Below, piece by piece: positions 35,963-49,769 of a stretch of DNA of 64,000 bases. The stretch is from Mesotaenium endlicherianum (Eukaryota > Streptophyta > Zygnematophyceae > Zygnematales > Mesotaeniaceae). Below the pieces are notes generated by a model that made no database searches, was not told the DNA's origin, and worked only from the letters and a program-made list of their open reading frames with translations. The DNA lies in NCBI GenBank assembly GCA_009602735.1, contig WELA01012483.1, positions 286,339-350,338 of the forward strand, in the 5' to 3' direction. The position numbers were made by a program, and so were the translations under genes. The first letter of the stretch is position 1. Each line of letters begins with the position of its first letter.

Positions 35963-38536
35963 ATGAACGTCATATATTACAACACGTTCGTCCACGATGA
36001 GGCTGGGGATAACGTGGACGAGGTATGCTGCTTACAACTCTGAGCTATTTTATCTAGCTCAATCCTTGCGCAGCGAGTGTACGTTTGGGGTGATTTTTGT
36101 GACACCTCCCCTCTTACTCGGTTTCCACCCCTGCAGGTGAAGTTCGAACAGCCAGTCATCGTGAGTGCCTGCCACGTGGTGGATCTGCATGAGTCTCCTC
36201 ACCCGCACCTCTTCAAATTTGAGGGGTAAGCGGTGTGCCTTGTTAGTTCATAGTTAAATGGTGTAAATCTGTTGTTTCATTGCATCCGTCCTACGAGAGA
36301 TTTGCTGATCAGCGGCTGGGAAGAAAGGGGAGAAGCAGGCAGGGACTCAGTTGGATGCTGGCTGTCTTAAGAACCAAGTGCATGAATGATCAAAAGCAAG
36401 ACTGAAGAGCATAGCATTGCGGAAAAAAATCGTCGTTTGGAGTGCACGATTGCTCAGGCTGTGGCGCCTGCCCGCTGTGAGAGGGGATCAGCTCAGTACC
36501 AAACAGTTGGAAAGCGGACAGGTGGCTGAGGGGGAAACACGGCGATGCTTGTGCAGCGCTACCAGCCCGCCTTCCTTCACCTTGGAGGTGTACGTGCGGA
36601 GCGCTCCCAAAAAGGGCCGGAAGCAGAGCCAGGGGCGGTTCAAGCGGCTGTGTGCGCCCCTGGCCTACGCTCAGGGCACCTCCTCCTCCGGCGCTCTTGT
36701 CCGTGAGGTGGGTGGGCCCTGTGCGCTTTCCCCCTCCCTTCTTGCTCTGCTCTGCTTGGCTCTGCTCACCCTCCATCATCCGAAGCAGCTGTCTCCTAGA
36801 CAAGCCAAGGGGGGGGGGAGACCAGAGGGAGAGCATAGGGGCGTGAGTGCCCCCCTGAACCCCGTGCAATTACTTTAAGTCCTGAGACCAAAGCCCAAGG
36901 CCCTGGAGTCTGGGCCCTGGCAAACCCTTGTTAAACCCTGGACCCTAGCTGCACCCCCCACACCTCACCTCATGATTACTTTGGGGAGAGGCGGAGAGAG
37001 GGAGAGAAGCCAGAACGCGTCGGTGCCTGCATATGGGAGCAGCCGTGCGCTCGCGCCGCTGAGCACACAGTGGTGGGACGGATTGGGGGGGAGGGGGGGT
37101 GCAGGCGCAGACCTGCGACCACATGGTGTTCCGCGGCACCTACCGCGAGCTGTCAGTTGTCATCTACGGCTCCCGCGCGCCGCACGCCCACACAGGGCCC
37201 CAGGAGCCTGGGGCAGGAGCAGGAGAAGGGGAGGAGCTCTCTCTCGGCGCTCTGGCCAGGCTTGTGCACAAAGTACAGGAGCCCATGTCCGACGAAGAGG
37301 GCGGAGAAGGGGGGGGGAGGGCAAGCCCAGACGCAGCGCATGCGCGTCACCACGGCCTGCTGCAGCAGGCGGTGAGCGAGTGGAGGGCCTCGCTGCAGCA
37401 GCAGCTGCCCCCCTCCTGCAGCACGTCGCTGGCCAAGCAGCTGGTGGCTGCTGCTGCTGCTGCTGCTGAAAGCCCCAGGCAGGAGCTGCAGCAGCCAAGG
37501 AGTGGTGACGACGGTGAGGGTGGGAGCCCTCGGGGTGCTTCCCGTTCACAGCAGCAGCAGCGGCAGCAGCATGGGGAGGCGGAGGTGGAGGAGGAGGAGG
37601 AAGAGGAGGTGAAGGTGGTGATGAGCTGGCTGCACCATGCCCTCAAGCCCGACCCTCCCTTCCCGCAGGTGAGCGTGCACTCCCTGCTTCTCTTGTCACA
37701 TCCAGCGAGCAAGTGAGGTAGGGTAAGGAGAAAGAGGTGGCGGGAGGGAGAGTAGGGAGAGCGTGCTGCCTGCCGCGTGTGGTCCTGATACAGGCAGGCG
37801 TGCGTGCATGCGGGCGTTCTTGGCTGCTGCTGGGGCGGGGGACTGCAAGTGCAGATTGAGAGCGTGGAGGGACTGCTGGCAGCTGTGCGCCTGGTGGCTA
37901 CATGTCGGCGCCGCAGCTACTTGTTTGTGGCCGCAGGTGGCCTGGACTTGCTCATAGAGCTGCTGCAGCGCCCGTGGGCGGGCGGCAGCAGCAGCCTCCG
38001 CCGCCAGGGCCTATGTGCTGTCGAAGCCACGTGCCGCCACGTGTTTGCCATTGAGGCCCTTCTCGGGTGGTGGCGCCCGCGCGCGGGGGCAGCATCTGCA
38101 GCGGCTGCAAGAGCGCCACTTGGCGGCGGCAAAGGGGACGGTGCCGGCGCAGAGAGTGCGGCCTACAGGGCCCTCCTGGGGCTGCTGCTCAAGCCAGCTG
38201 CTGTTGCTGCTGCTCCAGGGGTGGTGCATGCGGGCACGGCGCCGCTGGCGCGGCTGCTGCTGCGCGTGAGCGCCTACCATCTCGTTGCGTCCCTGCAGGC
38301 TGCGGCGGAGCACCTTCTGCCCCTCCCCTTCCACAAGGCAGAGGCAGAGGCAGAGGCAGTGGCAGAGGCGGAGTCGGAGGTGATGGTAGCCCTTGGCGTG
38401 CCCTCCTCTGCTCCAAAGCAGCAGCAGCAGCTGGTCACGAGAACGAGGAGGATTGCGTCCCTGCTTGTGCACATTCAGGTGCTCCTTCTGCTGCTGCTGC
38501 TACTCACTCACCTGCTGCTGGCGCCCTTCTGTGCAG

Positions 38537-38619
<83 letters not shown>

Positions 38620-38620
38620 N

Positions 38621-38690
<70 letters not shown>

Positions 38691-41600
38691 GTCCCTGCCT
38701 CTTACACACAGTCGCATGCACGTGATTGGCATAATGGTGGGGTGAGGGGACATAACAGAGAGTGATGGAGGTGGACTTGGGCGTGCCCGACGACAGGCCG
38801 CCCGCAGTGGCCGCTGCTCACTGGCTGGCTCAGGACCCCCTGTCGCCCAGTGCCTCCCTGTCGCGGCTGCAGCCGCCAGATGGCGCCAGGGTGTGCCCTG
38901 ACCTGGACCCTTGCCTTGTCACCATCCTCAAGGTACCTCATTGGCATGCTCACCTTCTTCCCTGGGAAGCCTTGCGCGGGGGAGGGGGGGAAGGGATTGG
39001 CGGATCCCGTCCAATCATGCATGCATGGTGGCCATGTGGGGGTGCAGGAGAGGCGGGTGCTGCCCCTGCTGGCAGCGCTGGCGGCTGCCGTGTTGCCCCC
39101 CCTCACCGCTGCTGCTGCAGCTGCTGAGGGCCGGCAGCAGGGGCAGCAGCAGGCCACCCTGGCGCTGTGGTATGCCCTACAGATGCTGCTGCTGCCGCTG
39201 CTCTCCACCCCCTCTGGTACTCTCTCCCCTCGCACTGTGCTGCCTCTGCAGCCATGAGTTCCCACCGCTCGCTACCTCTGCTGATGTGCACCCGCAAGTA
39301 CTGACGATCAATGACAGTGGCAGTGACTGACGATGACAGTGAGGAATTCGGTAATGACGGTGGCTGACCAACGTGGTGGTTGCGGGAGGGGGCGGGGGGG
39401 GTGGAGGGTGTGATTGGACGATGGGCCGAGCAGGGCAGCGGCTGCTTGCCAGCGAGCAGCAGGTGGTGGCCAGCCTGGCGTCCTCGCTGCTGCTGCTGCG
39501 AGGTCCAGGCCAGCCTGCGCCACCTGGAACGGGCTCATTCTCGTTGTCGTCGTGGCGCTCGCTGGCAGCGCTCACAGGTGTCGGTCTCGTGGCCCCCGCC
39601 GTCCTTGTGTCTGGCACTCTGACAGGCGCCCTGGCTGCCGTAAGACCCTGCTCCCCTCTCTCTTCTTCTCTTCTTTCCCAAGAGCTTACCACTCGCACGG
39701 TCTCCCGCTGCCTGTCAGCTGTGCTGGTATGAGCGCAGACATTCCATGAATCGGTGCCACTGGCTGCCACCTGGCTCTTTGCGGTTGGCCATATGATCCT
39801 TCCGGGCGGCTTCTGACTCAAGCGAGCGGGCGCGCGTGGGGCGAAAGAGCAGGTGAGAGCGGCAGATGCTTTACTGGCGGCGGCTGCATCACCACCCGGC
39901 CCCAGCAGCAGCAGCAGCAGCAGGAGGGTGGTGGCGCCTCTGCTGGAGCTGGCTGCGCTTGCCAGGTGCCACCACTCTGCCTGCCCCCGTTGCTTGCCTG
40001 CTTGCGCGCGCTCGCAAGACCAGTTCCTCCACTCCATCACATGCGTGTGTACGTGTGTGCAATGCGAGAGTGAGAGCGTCTGGATGCCGTGCTCGTGTGG
40101 CGGGGGGCGGGGGGGTGTGCCACAAGCAGGGAGGAGGTGGACGCTGTGAGTGCCGCGCTGCGCATCTCCCAGGTACTGCTGCCCCTCCCTCAGGGGAGGA
40201 CTGCGAGCAGGCATGCTGCTACATTTCACGATTGAATGCTCGGAACTTGTGTGGTGACTGAGGCATGAGGGTGAGGGGGTGGTGGGGGGCAGGTGGCGGT
40301 CGCGCTGCTGCTCATCCTCGCCCGCAGCGCTGCGCCTCCTCAAGGTACTAGAGCCTCCCTGCCGGCCCCGCGCTCTCTGGCTCAGGGTGAGGGAGAGCCC
40401 CTCACAGCTGGATGCCTCCATGTCAATCCTCAGCCTCAACCTCTCGTCTCAGCTCTATAATGCTGCTGGCCTGCAGTCACTAACAGCAGCAGCCCTCTCG
40501 CAATGGTGGTGCAGGATCGGCAAGCGGCAGCGAGTGGGTGGCGGGAGAGCTTGCCGCCCGGCTGCTGCAGCTGGCGGTGGACGACCCCTCTCCGCATGCA
40601 GCCACCCGCTGGGCCCCCCATGCCGCCACCATCAACGGTGCATGCCATCGCATCCTTGCAGCGCTGCCACCTGGCGCTGCAGCAGGGCTCCAGCTGGCAT
40701 GCGGACGGCTCAAGGACCTGACAGAGCCAGCAGCCGTGTACGAAAAGAGAGGCCTGCTGGTGCTGCTGCGCCTGATTGCANGGCTGCTTGCCAGCGAGCA
40801 GCAGGTGGTGGCCAGCCTGGCGTCCTCGCTGCTGCTGCTGCGAGGTCCAGGCCAGCCTGCGCCACCTGGAACGGGCTCATTCTCGTTGTCGTCGTGGCGC
40901 TCGCTGGCAGCGCTCACAGGTGTCGGTCTCGTGGCCCCCGCCGTCCTTGTGTCTGGCACTCTGACAGGCGCCCTGGCTGCCGTAAGACCCTGCTCCCCTC
41001 TCTCTTCTTCTCTTCTTTCCCAAGAGCTTACCACTCGCACGGTCTCCCGCTGCCTGTCAGCTGTGCTGGTATGAGCGCAGACATTCCATGAATCGGTGCC
41101 ACTGGCTGCCACCTGGCTCTTTGCGGTTGGCCATATGATCCTTCCGGGCGGCTTCTGACTCAAGCGAGCGGGCGCGCGTGGGGCGAAAGAGCAGGTGAGA
41201 GCGGCAGATGCTTTACTGGCGGCGGCTGCATCACCACCCGGCCCCAGCAGCAGCAGCAGCAGCAGGAGGGTGGTGGCGCCTCTGCTGGAGCTGGCTGCGC
41301 TTGCCAGGTGCCACCACTCTGCCTGCCCCCGTTGCTTGCCTGCTTGCGCGCGCTCGCAAGACCAGTTCCTCCACTCCATCACATGCGTGTGTACGTGTGT
41401 GCAATGCGAGAGTGAGAGCGTCTGGATGCCGTGCTCGTGTGGCGGGGGGCGGGGGGGTGTGCCACAAGCAGGGAGGAGGTGGACGCTGTGAGTGCCGCGC
41501 TGCGCATCTCCCAGGTACTGCTGCCCCTCCCTCAGGGGAGGACTGCGAGCAGGCATGCTGCTACATTTCACGATTGAATGCTCGGAACTTGTGTGGTGAC

Positions 41601-44153
41601 TGAGGCATGAGGGTGAGGGGGTGGTGGGGGGCAGGTGGCGGTCGCGCTGCTGCTCATCCTCGCCCGCAGCGCTGCGCCTCCTCAAGGTACTAGAGCCTCC
41701 CTGCCGGCCCCGCGCTCTCTGGCTCAGGGTGAGGGAGAGCCCCTCACAGCTGGATGCCTCCATGTCAATCCTCAGCCTCAACCTCTCGTCTCAGCTCTAT
41801 AATGCTGCTGGCCTGCAGTCACTAACAGCAGCAGCCCTCTCGCAATGGTGGTGCAGGATCGGCAAGCGGCAGCGAGTGGGTGGCGGGAGAGCTTGCCGCC
41901 CGGCTGCTGCAGCTGGCGGTGGACGACCCCTCTCCGCATGCAGCCACCCGCTGGGCCCCCCATGCCGCCACCATCAACGGTGCATGCCATCGCATCCTTG
42001 CAGCGCTGCCACCTGGCGCTGCAGCAGGGCTCCAGCTGGCATGCGGACGGCTCAAGGACCTGACAGAGCCAGCAGCCGTGTACGAAAAGAGAGGCCTGCT
42101 GGTGCTGCTGCGCCTGATTGCATCCAAGGCGGGCGGGAGAGCTCCAGCTGAGCGGCTCTCGGGCGGCAGCATGGGTGCACCTACGAGCAGTGCTGAAGGG
42201 GGGGGGGAGGCGGCGCCCAAAGCCTTGCCGTTGTTCTACTCGAGCGCCACCTCTGCCGAGCTGACATCTGGCATGCGACTGCTTGCCTCACTCTGCTGCC
42301 ATCCTGTAAGGACGCCCTCCTCCTCCTCCTAACTCTCCCTCTCTTTCTTCCTCCCTCTACTTTACAGTCACCAGCTTCTTGCTTGCTCACACTCGGTCAG
42401 TCAGGCAGGCATTTTCTCAACCCCACTTGTGCTTTTGCGCAAGCCTCGCAAACTTCTCTCCCTGCTTGTCCACTGCCCCTACTTCTGCTGCTTCTGCTGC
42501 TGCTGCTGCTGCTGCTCCTCGGTGGCCCCCGGAGGCTTGCTCTGACCCTCTGCATGCGTGTTGGGGATGGCTCTTTCCGGCAGAGTGTGGCGTGCGTGCT
42601 GTACGCGGAGGGCGTGATGAGCGCCCTGCAGCAGCTGCTGTCACGCTGCTCCGCCGCCCTTCTGCTGCCCTCGCCCACCACCAGCCCCAGTGCCAGCCCC
42701 GGTACGCCCTCCTCTCTCTTGCATTGCATGTCACGCAGCATCTGTGTGCTCACTCTCTCTCTCCTCCTGCCCCTTTTCTCTTTCCCCGTGTCCTCATGCC
42801 AAGAGAGGAGAGAAAGAGAGAGTGGGAGAGAGGGCGGCTGCTATCCAAGCTGACAGAGGAGCACCACTGGGGTGAGGCGGGAAGGGACAGGCACGACATC
42901 TCCCGGGCAAGCGGATGCGGAGATGGCAAGGGTGCGCACGCACCGCGCGGCTGCGGGGCTGCTGCTGCCGTCTCTGCTCGTGCTGCTCTCCACCCTGCGC
43001 CGCCTGCAGGTGCCGCTCCCTCACTCACTGCATGCCAGTTATTCCCTCTCTCTTCCTCTGCTGGGGGGCTGCAAAGATACACCCGCGGCTGTCTCTCCGA
43101 CAAACACACGCACATAGGGAAGGAGGAATAGCACGCGGTGCTGACACCTGCATGGAAGGAGGGGCGAGCGTGTGGTGCAGGAGGCGGGAGTGCAGTACCG
43201 CAGCACGCAGGGGCAGGACGCTCTGCTCCAGCTGATGCACGCCCTCGGGTACCCCGCCTTCTGTCCCCTTCTCTTGAGCACATGAAAAGCACGTCAGTCA
43301 TGTTTCGGCACGGGCTTTATTGAAAACATGTGAAGAAGAAGAAGAAGAAAACTGTATATGAGATTGATAGAGGGGCACTAGATTGCCCCTCCCTCTCTCT
43401 CCGTCTCCGAATGCTCAGGATGGTCCCGTTCGTGTGGGCTATGTATATGTTGGGACCTGCACGGCTGGGCGTGGGGGGTGCAGGAAGAGGTCGGCGTATG
43501 CGACGGCAGATGAGGGGGGCACAGCAGCAGCGCTAGCGGGGTCCGGGCCGAAGGGCGTGCTGGCGTCACATTTGTTGGCCGTGCGGCGCGTTCTGGCCGC
43601 TGTGCTGGCATGCTGGCCTGTGTCCAGCTGGCAGCCTGCGCTGCTGCCCAAGGTGCTGGGGCTGCAGGTGGCTGCGGGCCAGAGCGCATCTTCCAGCAGG
43701 GCCCACCATCGAGCTGCTGTGCTGGAGCCAGCTCACGCATGCGCCACTCTGGGGCTTCTGGTGAGCACCCACCCCCAACCCCTCCCCTGCCTCTAACAGC
43801 AACTCCTTTCTGTTGCCTGTGCCTCTCACTCGAGCCTGTAGCTGTTCCTCTACCTCTCCCTCTTTCCCTCTTTCCCTCTTCCCCTCTCTCTCTGGCCATC
43901 TATGTACGTGTCTGCAGGCCCATGTTGTTCTTCGACGTGCCATGAGCTGATGTTCGGCAGGTAGGGCTGGTGTGCTCACTTGCGGAGCCTGGGAGTGAGT
44001 GTTGGGTGCAGGAGTATGTGATATAGCAAGTGAAGTGTATGTGTGGGTGTGTGTGTGTGCTGCCAAGGCTGAGCCTGATTTTGGTAGTGGTGGTGGTGCC
44101 TGTGGCAGGCGGACATGCTGCCAGACGAGTGGCCCCCCGTGGCTCTGCTCAGC

Positions 44154-44186
<33 letters not shown>

Positions 44187-47100
44187 GGGAGGGCTCCTCT
44201 GGAGGACTGTGCGCCGTCGGTGGCAGCGGCTGCTCTGCTGCTGTCAGGGCCGCGCCACCTGGAGGAGGAGCTGATGTGGCACACGCGTGCGCCAGCCGCG
44301 GAGAAGCTGGTGCAAGCGTTGGCGTCGCCGGCAGTGCTGGAGCCGCTGGCGCTGGCCCTGCCCCACCTTGCCCCCACGGTGTGTGTCTCCGTCCTTTTCA
44401 TTTCTTGTTCTCTTTGTCACAGGGCAGGGGCGTGGGCATGGGTGCAGGTGCCGTGCTGGGTGCAAAAAAACCTTCTGCTGTCCCCCGCCGCTTGTCTGTG
44501 GGCATGCAGTGCGATATGGAGAGGGGCGTGAGGGAGGGGGTCACCCTGTAGGGGGGGAGGGAGGAGGGAGAAGGGAGGGTGCAGGTGCAGACAAGCACGG
44601 CAATCATTGGGCATGCTCTTTGAGCAACCAAAGCAGTTGAGGTGAATTCGGAGTTCGGGGGTTGCTGTTTGCAAGCCATGATGGATGCGAGAGAAAGAGA
44701 ATTAGGGAAAGCGTAGCAAGCATGACGCCATGGGAGAGCGTGTGCACCCCTGTGCTCAGCCCAGGGGCTGGCGAGGCGAGGCAACGCGAGGCTGACACAT
44801 GGCGGCGGCGTGTGCCTCCCCTGCATGTGCAGGGCTGTGTGTCGCTGCGGGGCGCAGTGGAGAGGCTGGTGGCGCGCGCTGCCTGTGCCGGCCCCGAGCT
44901 GCTGGGAGCCCGCCTGGTGCGCGCTCTCCTGGACCTGCTCTCCACCCCCACGCCCGCGGACAAATGCGAGGATGGGGGAGAGGGAGCGGCCCCTGCAGTC
45001 GCTGCAGCAGCGTCAGGGGCAGCAGCCATGGTGGGGGCAGGAGCCACAGGCGGTGGCGACTGCAGCAGCGGCGGTGGTGGCGTGGAGGAGGTGGAGGAGG
45101 TCAGTAAGGCAGCCCCGCCGCAACCGCTGCCTCCTCGTGATGGGGCAGACTTGGCGGCTGTCCCACCCCCAGCTGCTGCAAACCAGCAGGTACGTGCCCT
45201 CAGCCCCCTCCGCATGCCGGCTCAGCTTTGCCGGCACCCATAAGTGCACGCATCCTCCCTCTCCCCTTCTCCCCACCCCTCACACCCCACATTGATGGTG
45301 AAGCATGAGCGCGGAGTCTGGAGGAGGCATGTTGCAGTGGTCAGTGCGGAGTGGAGCAGCAGACACAGCTGACAGCTGCTGCAAGGCTCTCTCTTCCTCC
45401 GGCTGACGGACACTGCTTTGGGGCTCTGACTGGCCAATTGGGGGGCGTGCAGCAGGTGCTGTGGGTGTTGCAGCTTCTGGGAGACCTGGCCCACCACCCT
45501 GCAGCCAAGGTACGAGGGGGCACACACACGCACGCATGAGCAGTAGCTGTCCCTTTGCAGCAGCAGGTCCCCGTAGCTTGCTAAGCTGCTTCTTGCACCG
45601 CCACCGGCCGTCTCAGAGTTGGCGGCGGGGAACTGGCTCTATCATTATGGACATGTGTTTGCGCGTGCGTGGTGATGAGCGTGGCGGCAATGGTGGGTTG
45701 GCAGGCTGTGATGCTCCAAGAAGGGGCTCTGCTGCGGGTGCTGCCCTTCCTGGTGGCTGCTTCAGAGCAGCAGCAGCAGCAACAGATGGCAGCTGGTGCC
45801 GTCCTGGAAGCGCTGTGCAATCCCGCCATTGGCCTCTCCCCCAGGTCCGTCGCTCCGTCACATCGCCGCCTGTCCTGTCCTGTCATGTGAAGAAGAATTG
45901 TGTGATGACTCGCCCAAGTACGTGCATGCTGTGCTTCTGCCTCTTCCTTTTCGCTTGGAGTGCGGTGTGCCTCAAGAGGGCCTTATGCTCGGCAGAGGGC
46001 TGGCTTGCCTGCTGGGTGGTTGGCTGGATTTCCGGCATGGGCCTGGCAGCAGCAGCAGCAACAGGAGGAGGAGGAGGAGCAGTGCAGAGGACTGCCCGAG
46101 CTTTGCGGACGGCACCGCCCTGGCCTCGGCCCTGCTCTCCGCTATGGAGGTGAGCGTGCCACTTGTCGCCTGCCTGCGCAGGCAGCATGCCCTTTTCTCC
46201 TCTCCTCTAAGTAGCCGACTTCGATGCTGGCTCAGTTGCTCCCGTCCCTGCTGCCTTAAGTCAACGCCGGGCTCTCCTTCTCGTTCCGAGGGGGTGGTGG
46301 GTACCATACTCCTGTACTGACTTCTTTGGAGAGTGACCGTGTCTGCTGATCCTGGCTTGCTGGCAGGCGAAGGCAACCAGCAGCAGCAGCGTGGGCGAGG
46401 AGACGCTGGCGCTGCTGCGCGTGACAGAGGTGCTGGCCCGCCACGACTGCGGCCGCGTCTCCCTCGCGCTGGCGGCGGCAGACGCGCTCCAGCTGCCGTC
46501 GGATGTCGCCATGACGCCCGCAGACGGCGACGATGCCAACGAGGAGGAGGAGAAGGGCCCTGGGGAGGATGCGACTGAGAAGGACGAGGGCGGGGGGGCC
46601 TCACGCCGCCGTCCTCGTCCCCCTCTGCTGGCTCTGTGGGAGCAGCTCCTGCAGCAGCTGGAGGCTGAGAGGACAGCAGGGAGGGAGGATGGGGTGCTGG
46701 CAGAAGTGGTGGGAAAGGCCGCTGCTGCCGCCCGGGCTCTCGCCGACGCTGGCCGCAGGTAGATTCCTCCCCTTAATGCTCTTTTTAACCCCTCCCGCTC
46801 CCCCTCCCCCTCCCGCCCCCGCTCTCTCTCTCTCTTCTTCTGTCCCTCTCTCCCTCCGCCTGTGCTCGGCTGGTGGAAGGTGGGAGAGGGATAACCCTTT
46901 TGTCGGATTGTTGGGCGGCTGTTACGCTACCTGAGACTGTGAAACAAGTTTTATCTTCTACATTTGCAGGAGGGGGAGGTGAGACATCTGTGGGCATGTG
47001 CTTATGCTTCTCATTTGGGCCGCGTCTAACAGCTGCCTCCCCTGCCCTGCATTACCCTTGGCTGCTATGGGAGCGTGCGGGGTTGCAGTGCGTGCGGCAC

Positions 47101-49737
47101 GAGCGCCTTGTGCTGTCTCCTTGCGTGGCCGCCCGAAAAGGAGGAAGAGGAGGCCGTTCCTTTGAGCACTGGGGACAAGCGCATGCACGTGGTGCCGCGT
47201 CTGGCCGCAGCTGTCGCCACCATGCTGGATGCCAGGAGCACCGCAGCAGCAGCTGCAGCAGCAGTAGCAGGAGAAGAAGACAAGCAGCAGCAGCAGCAGC
47301 AGCAACAACAGTGGCGCAAGGTGGGCTCCTCCTCCTCCTCCTCCTCCTCCTCTCCTCACATATGTGGGCGTCTATGCCAGACCAGTCTGTCAGCCTGCCA
47401 GCTTGACAGTCACTCTTTCTGTGTTTGCCGTTCCCTGCGGCTGGTGTGTGTGTGTTGTCCAGAAAGAGAAATTCTACACGCTGGCTGGATGTGGCAGCCA
47501 CATGTGCTGACAGCGCGGGTGTGTGGCGAATGCGGGACTCTGCAGGCACTGGGAGGTGTGGAGGCGCTGCACCAGGTGTTGCTGGGAGCCTCTTCAGGGG
47601 TCAGAGTGACAGCTGCCAGCGTGAGGGAGCACGCTCAGGCCCTCAAGGACGCAGCGGCGCCTGCCCGCCCCCTCACCACCCGCCTGGCGGAGGCACGCGC
47701 GGTGTTGCACCAGCACCAGCAGCAGCAGCGCCAGGTGGCGGTAGCCCTGCCTGAGTGGCCTGCGCAGCAACCCCAGCAGCAGCGTGCCAACGAGGGGCAG
47801 CCGGGCCGCGTGGAGCTTCTTCCCTGGCAGCGCTCAGCGGCATCCATGGAGGCCAACGACACGGGAGGCCGTGCCAAGCGGCTGCTGCCAGCAAGTGTCG
47901 CCGGTGGCGACAGCAAGCGCCTGCGGTCGGACGCGGACGCCAATGCTGCTGCTGCTGCTGCGGTCTGTGGTGCCGCTGCTGCTGGTGGTCTGGGGGCTGT
48001 ATCTGGACTTGGCAGCGCGGGCAGGCAAGGGGTAGCAGGCAGCGGCGGGGGCGTCGGCGTGCGCCGGGACGCGTTCCGACAGCGCCGGCCGGCTGCGCCG
48101 CGCTCGAATGACGACCACCTGGCACGTGAGCGGAGCGGGGACTCGCTCTCTACAGGTGGCAGACCCCCATCAGTCCACGTGGATGAGTTCATGGCGCGCC
48201 AGAGGCAGCAGGGCATTGTGATTGTGGGAGCGGAGGATGACAGCATGGCGGCAACGGCAGAGGCTGGAACAGCAGCGGCAGCAGCTGCCTCATGCGCTCC
48301 CACTGTGGGCAGCGCTGTGCAGGAGCTGCCCCCTTCTGCGGGGGCAGGTGCCGTCGCAGCAGCGAGTGAGAGCAGCGCGCCGCCCAGGTCCACCGCCAGC
48401 ACGCCGCCCGAAGAGCGCCAGCTGGCAGAGGACGCTTCCACGCGCGAGAAACCTAGTGCTGCCGCCGCAGCCGCAGCAAGGCCGCAGGAGTCGCATCGGC
48501 CTCCTGCGGCCATGTCATTGTCAACAGGGGGCACGTCGCCATTTGTCAAGATCGAGGCGGACGCGGCAGAAGCCCCCCCGACGCCAAAGAAGCTGCAGCA
48601 CAATGGCAGCAGCCCAGGCGGCGGTGATGCAGGCACTCCTGCTGGCTCTCTGGCACGCACTGGCAGCTCAGCGATGCCCTCGCCTATGCCCCCTCCTGGC
48701 ACCCACTTTAGGGAGCAACAGCAGCAGCAGCGGCGGCAGCTGAGGGCTCCAGATGGCACTCAGGGGGGGCCGCATGCACCTTTCCAGGGTGCTACGCCAC
48801 CCTCCCCTCACGGGCATGCAGGAGGAGCAGCAGCAGCAGCAGCAAGTCCAGGCGCATACGCCCCCCCCAGGCCGGTGCATCATTTTGGGGCCCCTCCTCC
48901 ACCTCATCCTCATCATCATGCGCCGCCTCTGCCTCAGCAGCCGCAGCAGCAGCACTACGGCGGGCCTCCGCATCTGTCGCAGCAGCAGCAGCAGCACGGT
49001 CCACCTCAGCAGCCACCTCAGCAGCGGCCTGGCGCGTACGGCATGCCTCTGGCGCATGGCCCGCCACTTGCTCACAGGGCAGGCCTTGACAGCCCCCCTG
49101 CTCCTCGACCCCCTCCTCCTGTGCAGACTCAGGGGCCGCCACCTGGCTTCGGGCCCCCTCAAGGTGATATGCATGCGCCTTCTCAGCCCAGGTGGCAGCC
49201 TCCCAGCCCTGGGCAGAGGCCTGTCTCGTACGCCCCCCCTTCTCAATACCCGCAGCCACACTTGCCGCCACAGCCAGCGCAGCAGCAGCAGCAGCAGCAG
49301 GCAGGCACGTACGCAGGAAGCGCAACACCACCACCAGCAGCAGCTGTGGGGATGGGGTACGGGGCCGTGTCACCTCCTCCTCCTCCTGCTCCTGCTCCTG
49401 CTGTCGTGCCTGCTGGCCCCCATATGATGGGAAACGTGGCCTTCTCGGGGCCTCCTCCGCCCTTGCAGCAGCAGCCGCCGCATCACATGGCGCCCCGTCC
49501 ACCCCTCCCCGCCCGTCCCCCCATGATGATGATGCAGCCGCAGCCACGCCTGGGCGCGCCAGCTGCAACCATGCCCCCCCCCAGCCAGCAGCAGCAGCAA
49601 CAGGCTATGTACGGCCACCATCATCATCAGCCACAGCCGCCGCCGCCGCCGCAGCAGCAGCAGCAGTTGTACGGGCAGCCATTGAGCGGCCATCAGCAGC
49701 AGCTGGTGATGCCGGTGGGAGTGCCCCCCCCCCAGGT

Positions 49738-49769
<32 letters not shown>

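Noticed and set aside
38500-38765. ORFs encoding poly(Ser-Leu) or poly(Arg-Glu)
   Set aside because: Translations of the (CT)n microsatellite in a VIR intron.
39177-40439. 420-codon minus-strand ORF, repeated at 40480-41781
   Set aside because: It crosses several VIR exons and introns on the opposite strand, lacks any domain and is copied by the assembly duplication; an effect of GC-rich composition.
39440-42122. Biological tandem exon duplication in VIR
   Set aside because: Perfect identity including introns and an N exactly at a mid-exon junction point to a contig overlap rather than a real duplication.
47635-48759. 374-codon minus-strand ORF opposite the VIR tail (also 48792-49568 and 49605-49988)
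   Set aside because: Mirror images of CAG/CCN repeats in a GC-rich exon; the plus frame carries the conserved VIR peptides and all exon phases.
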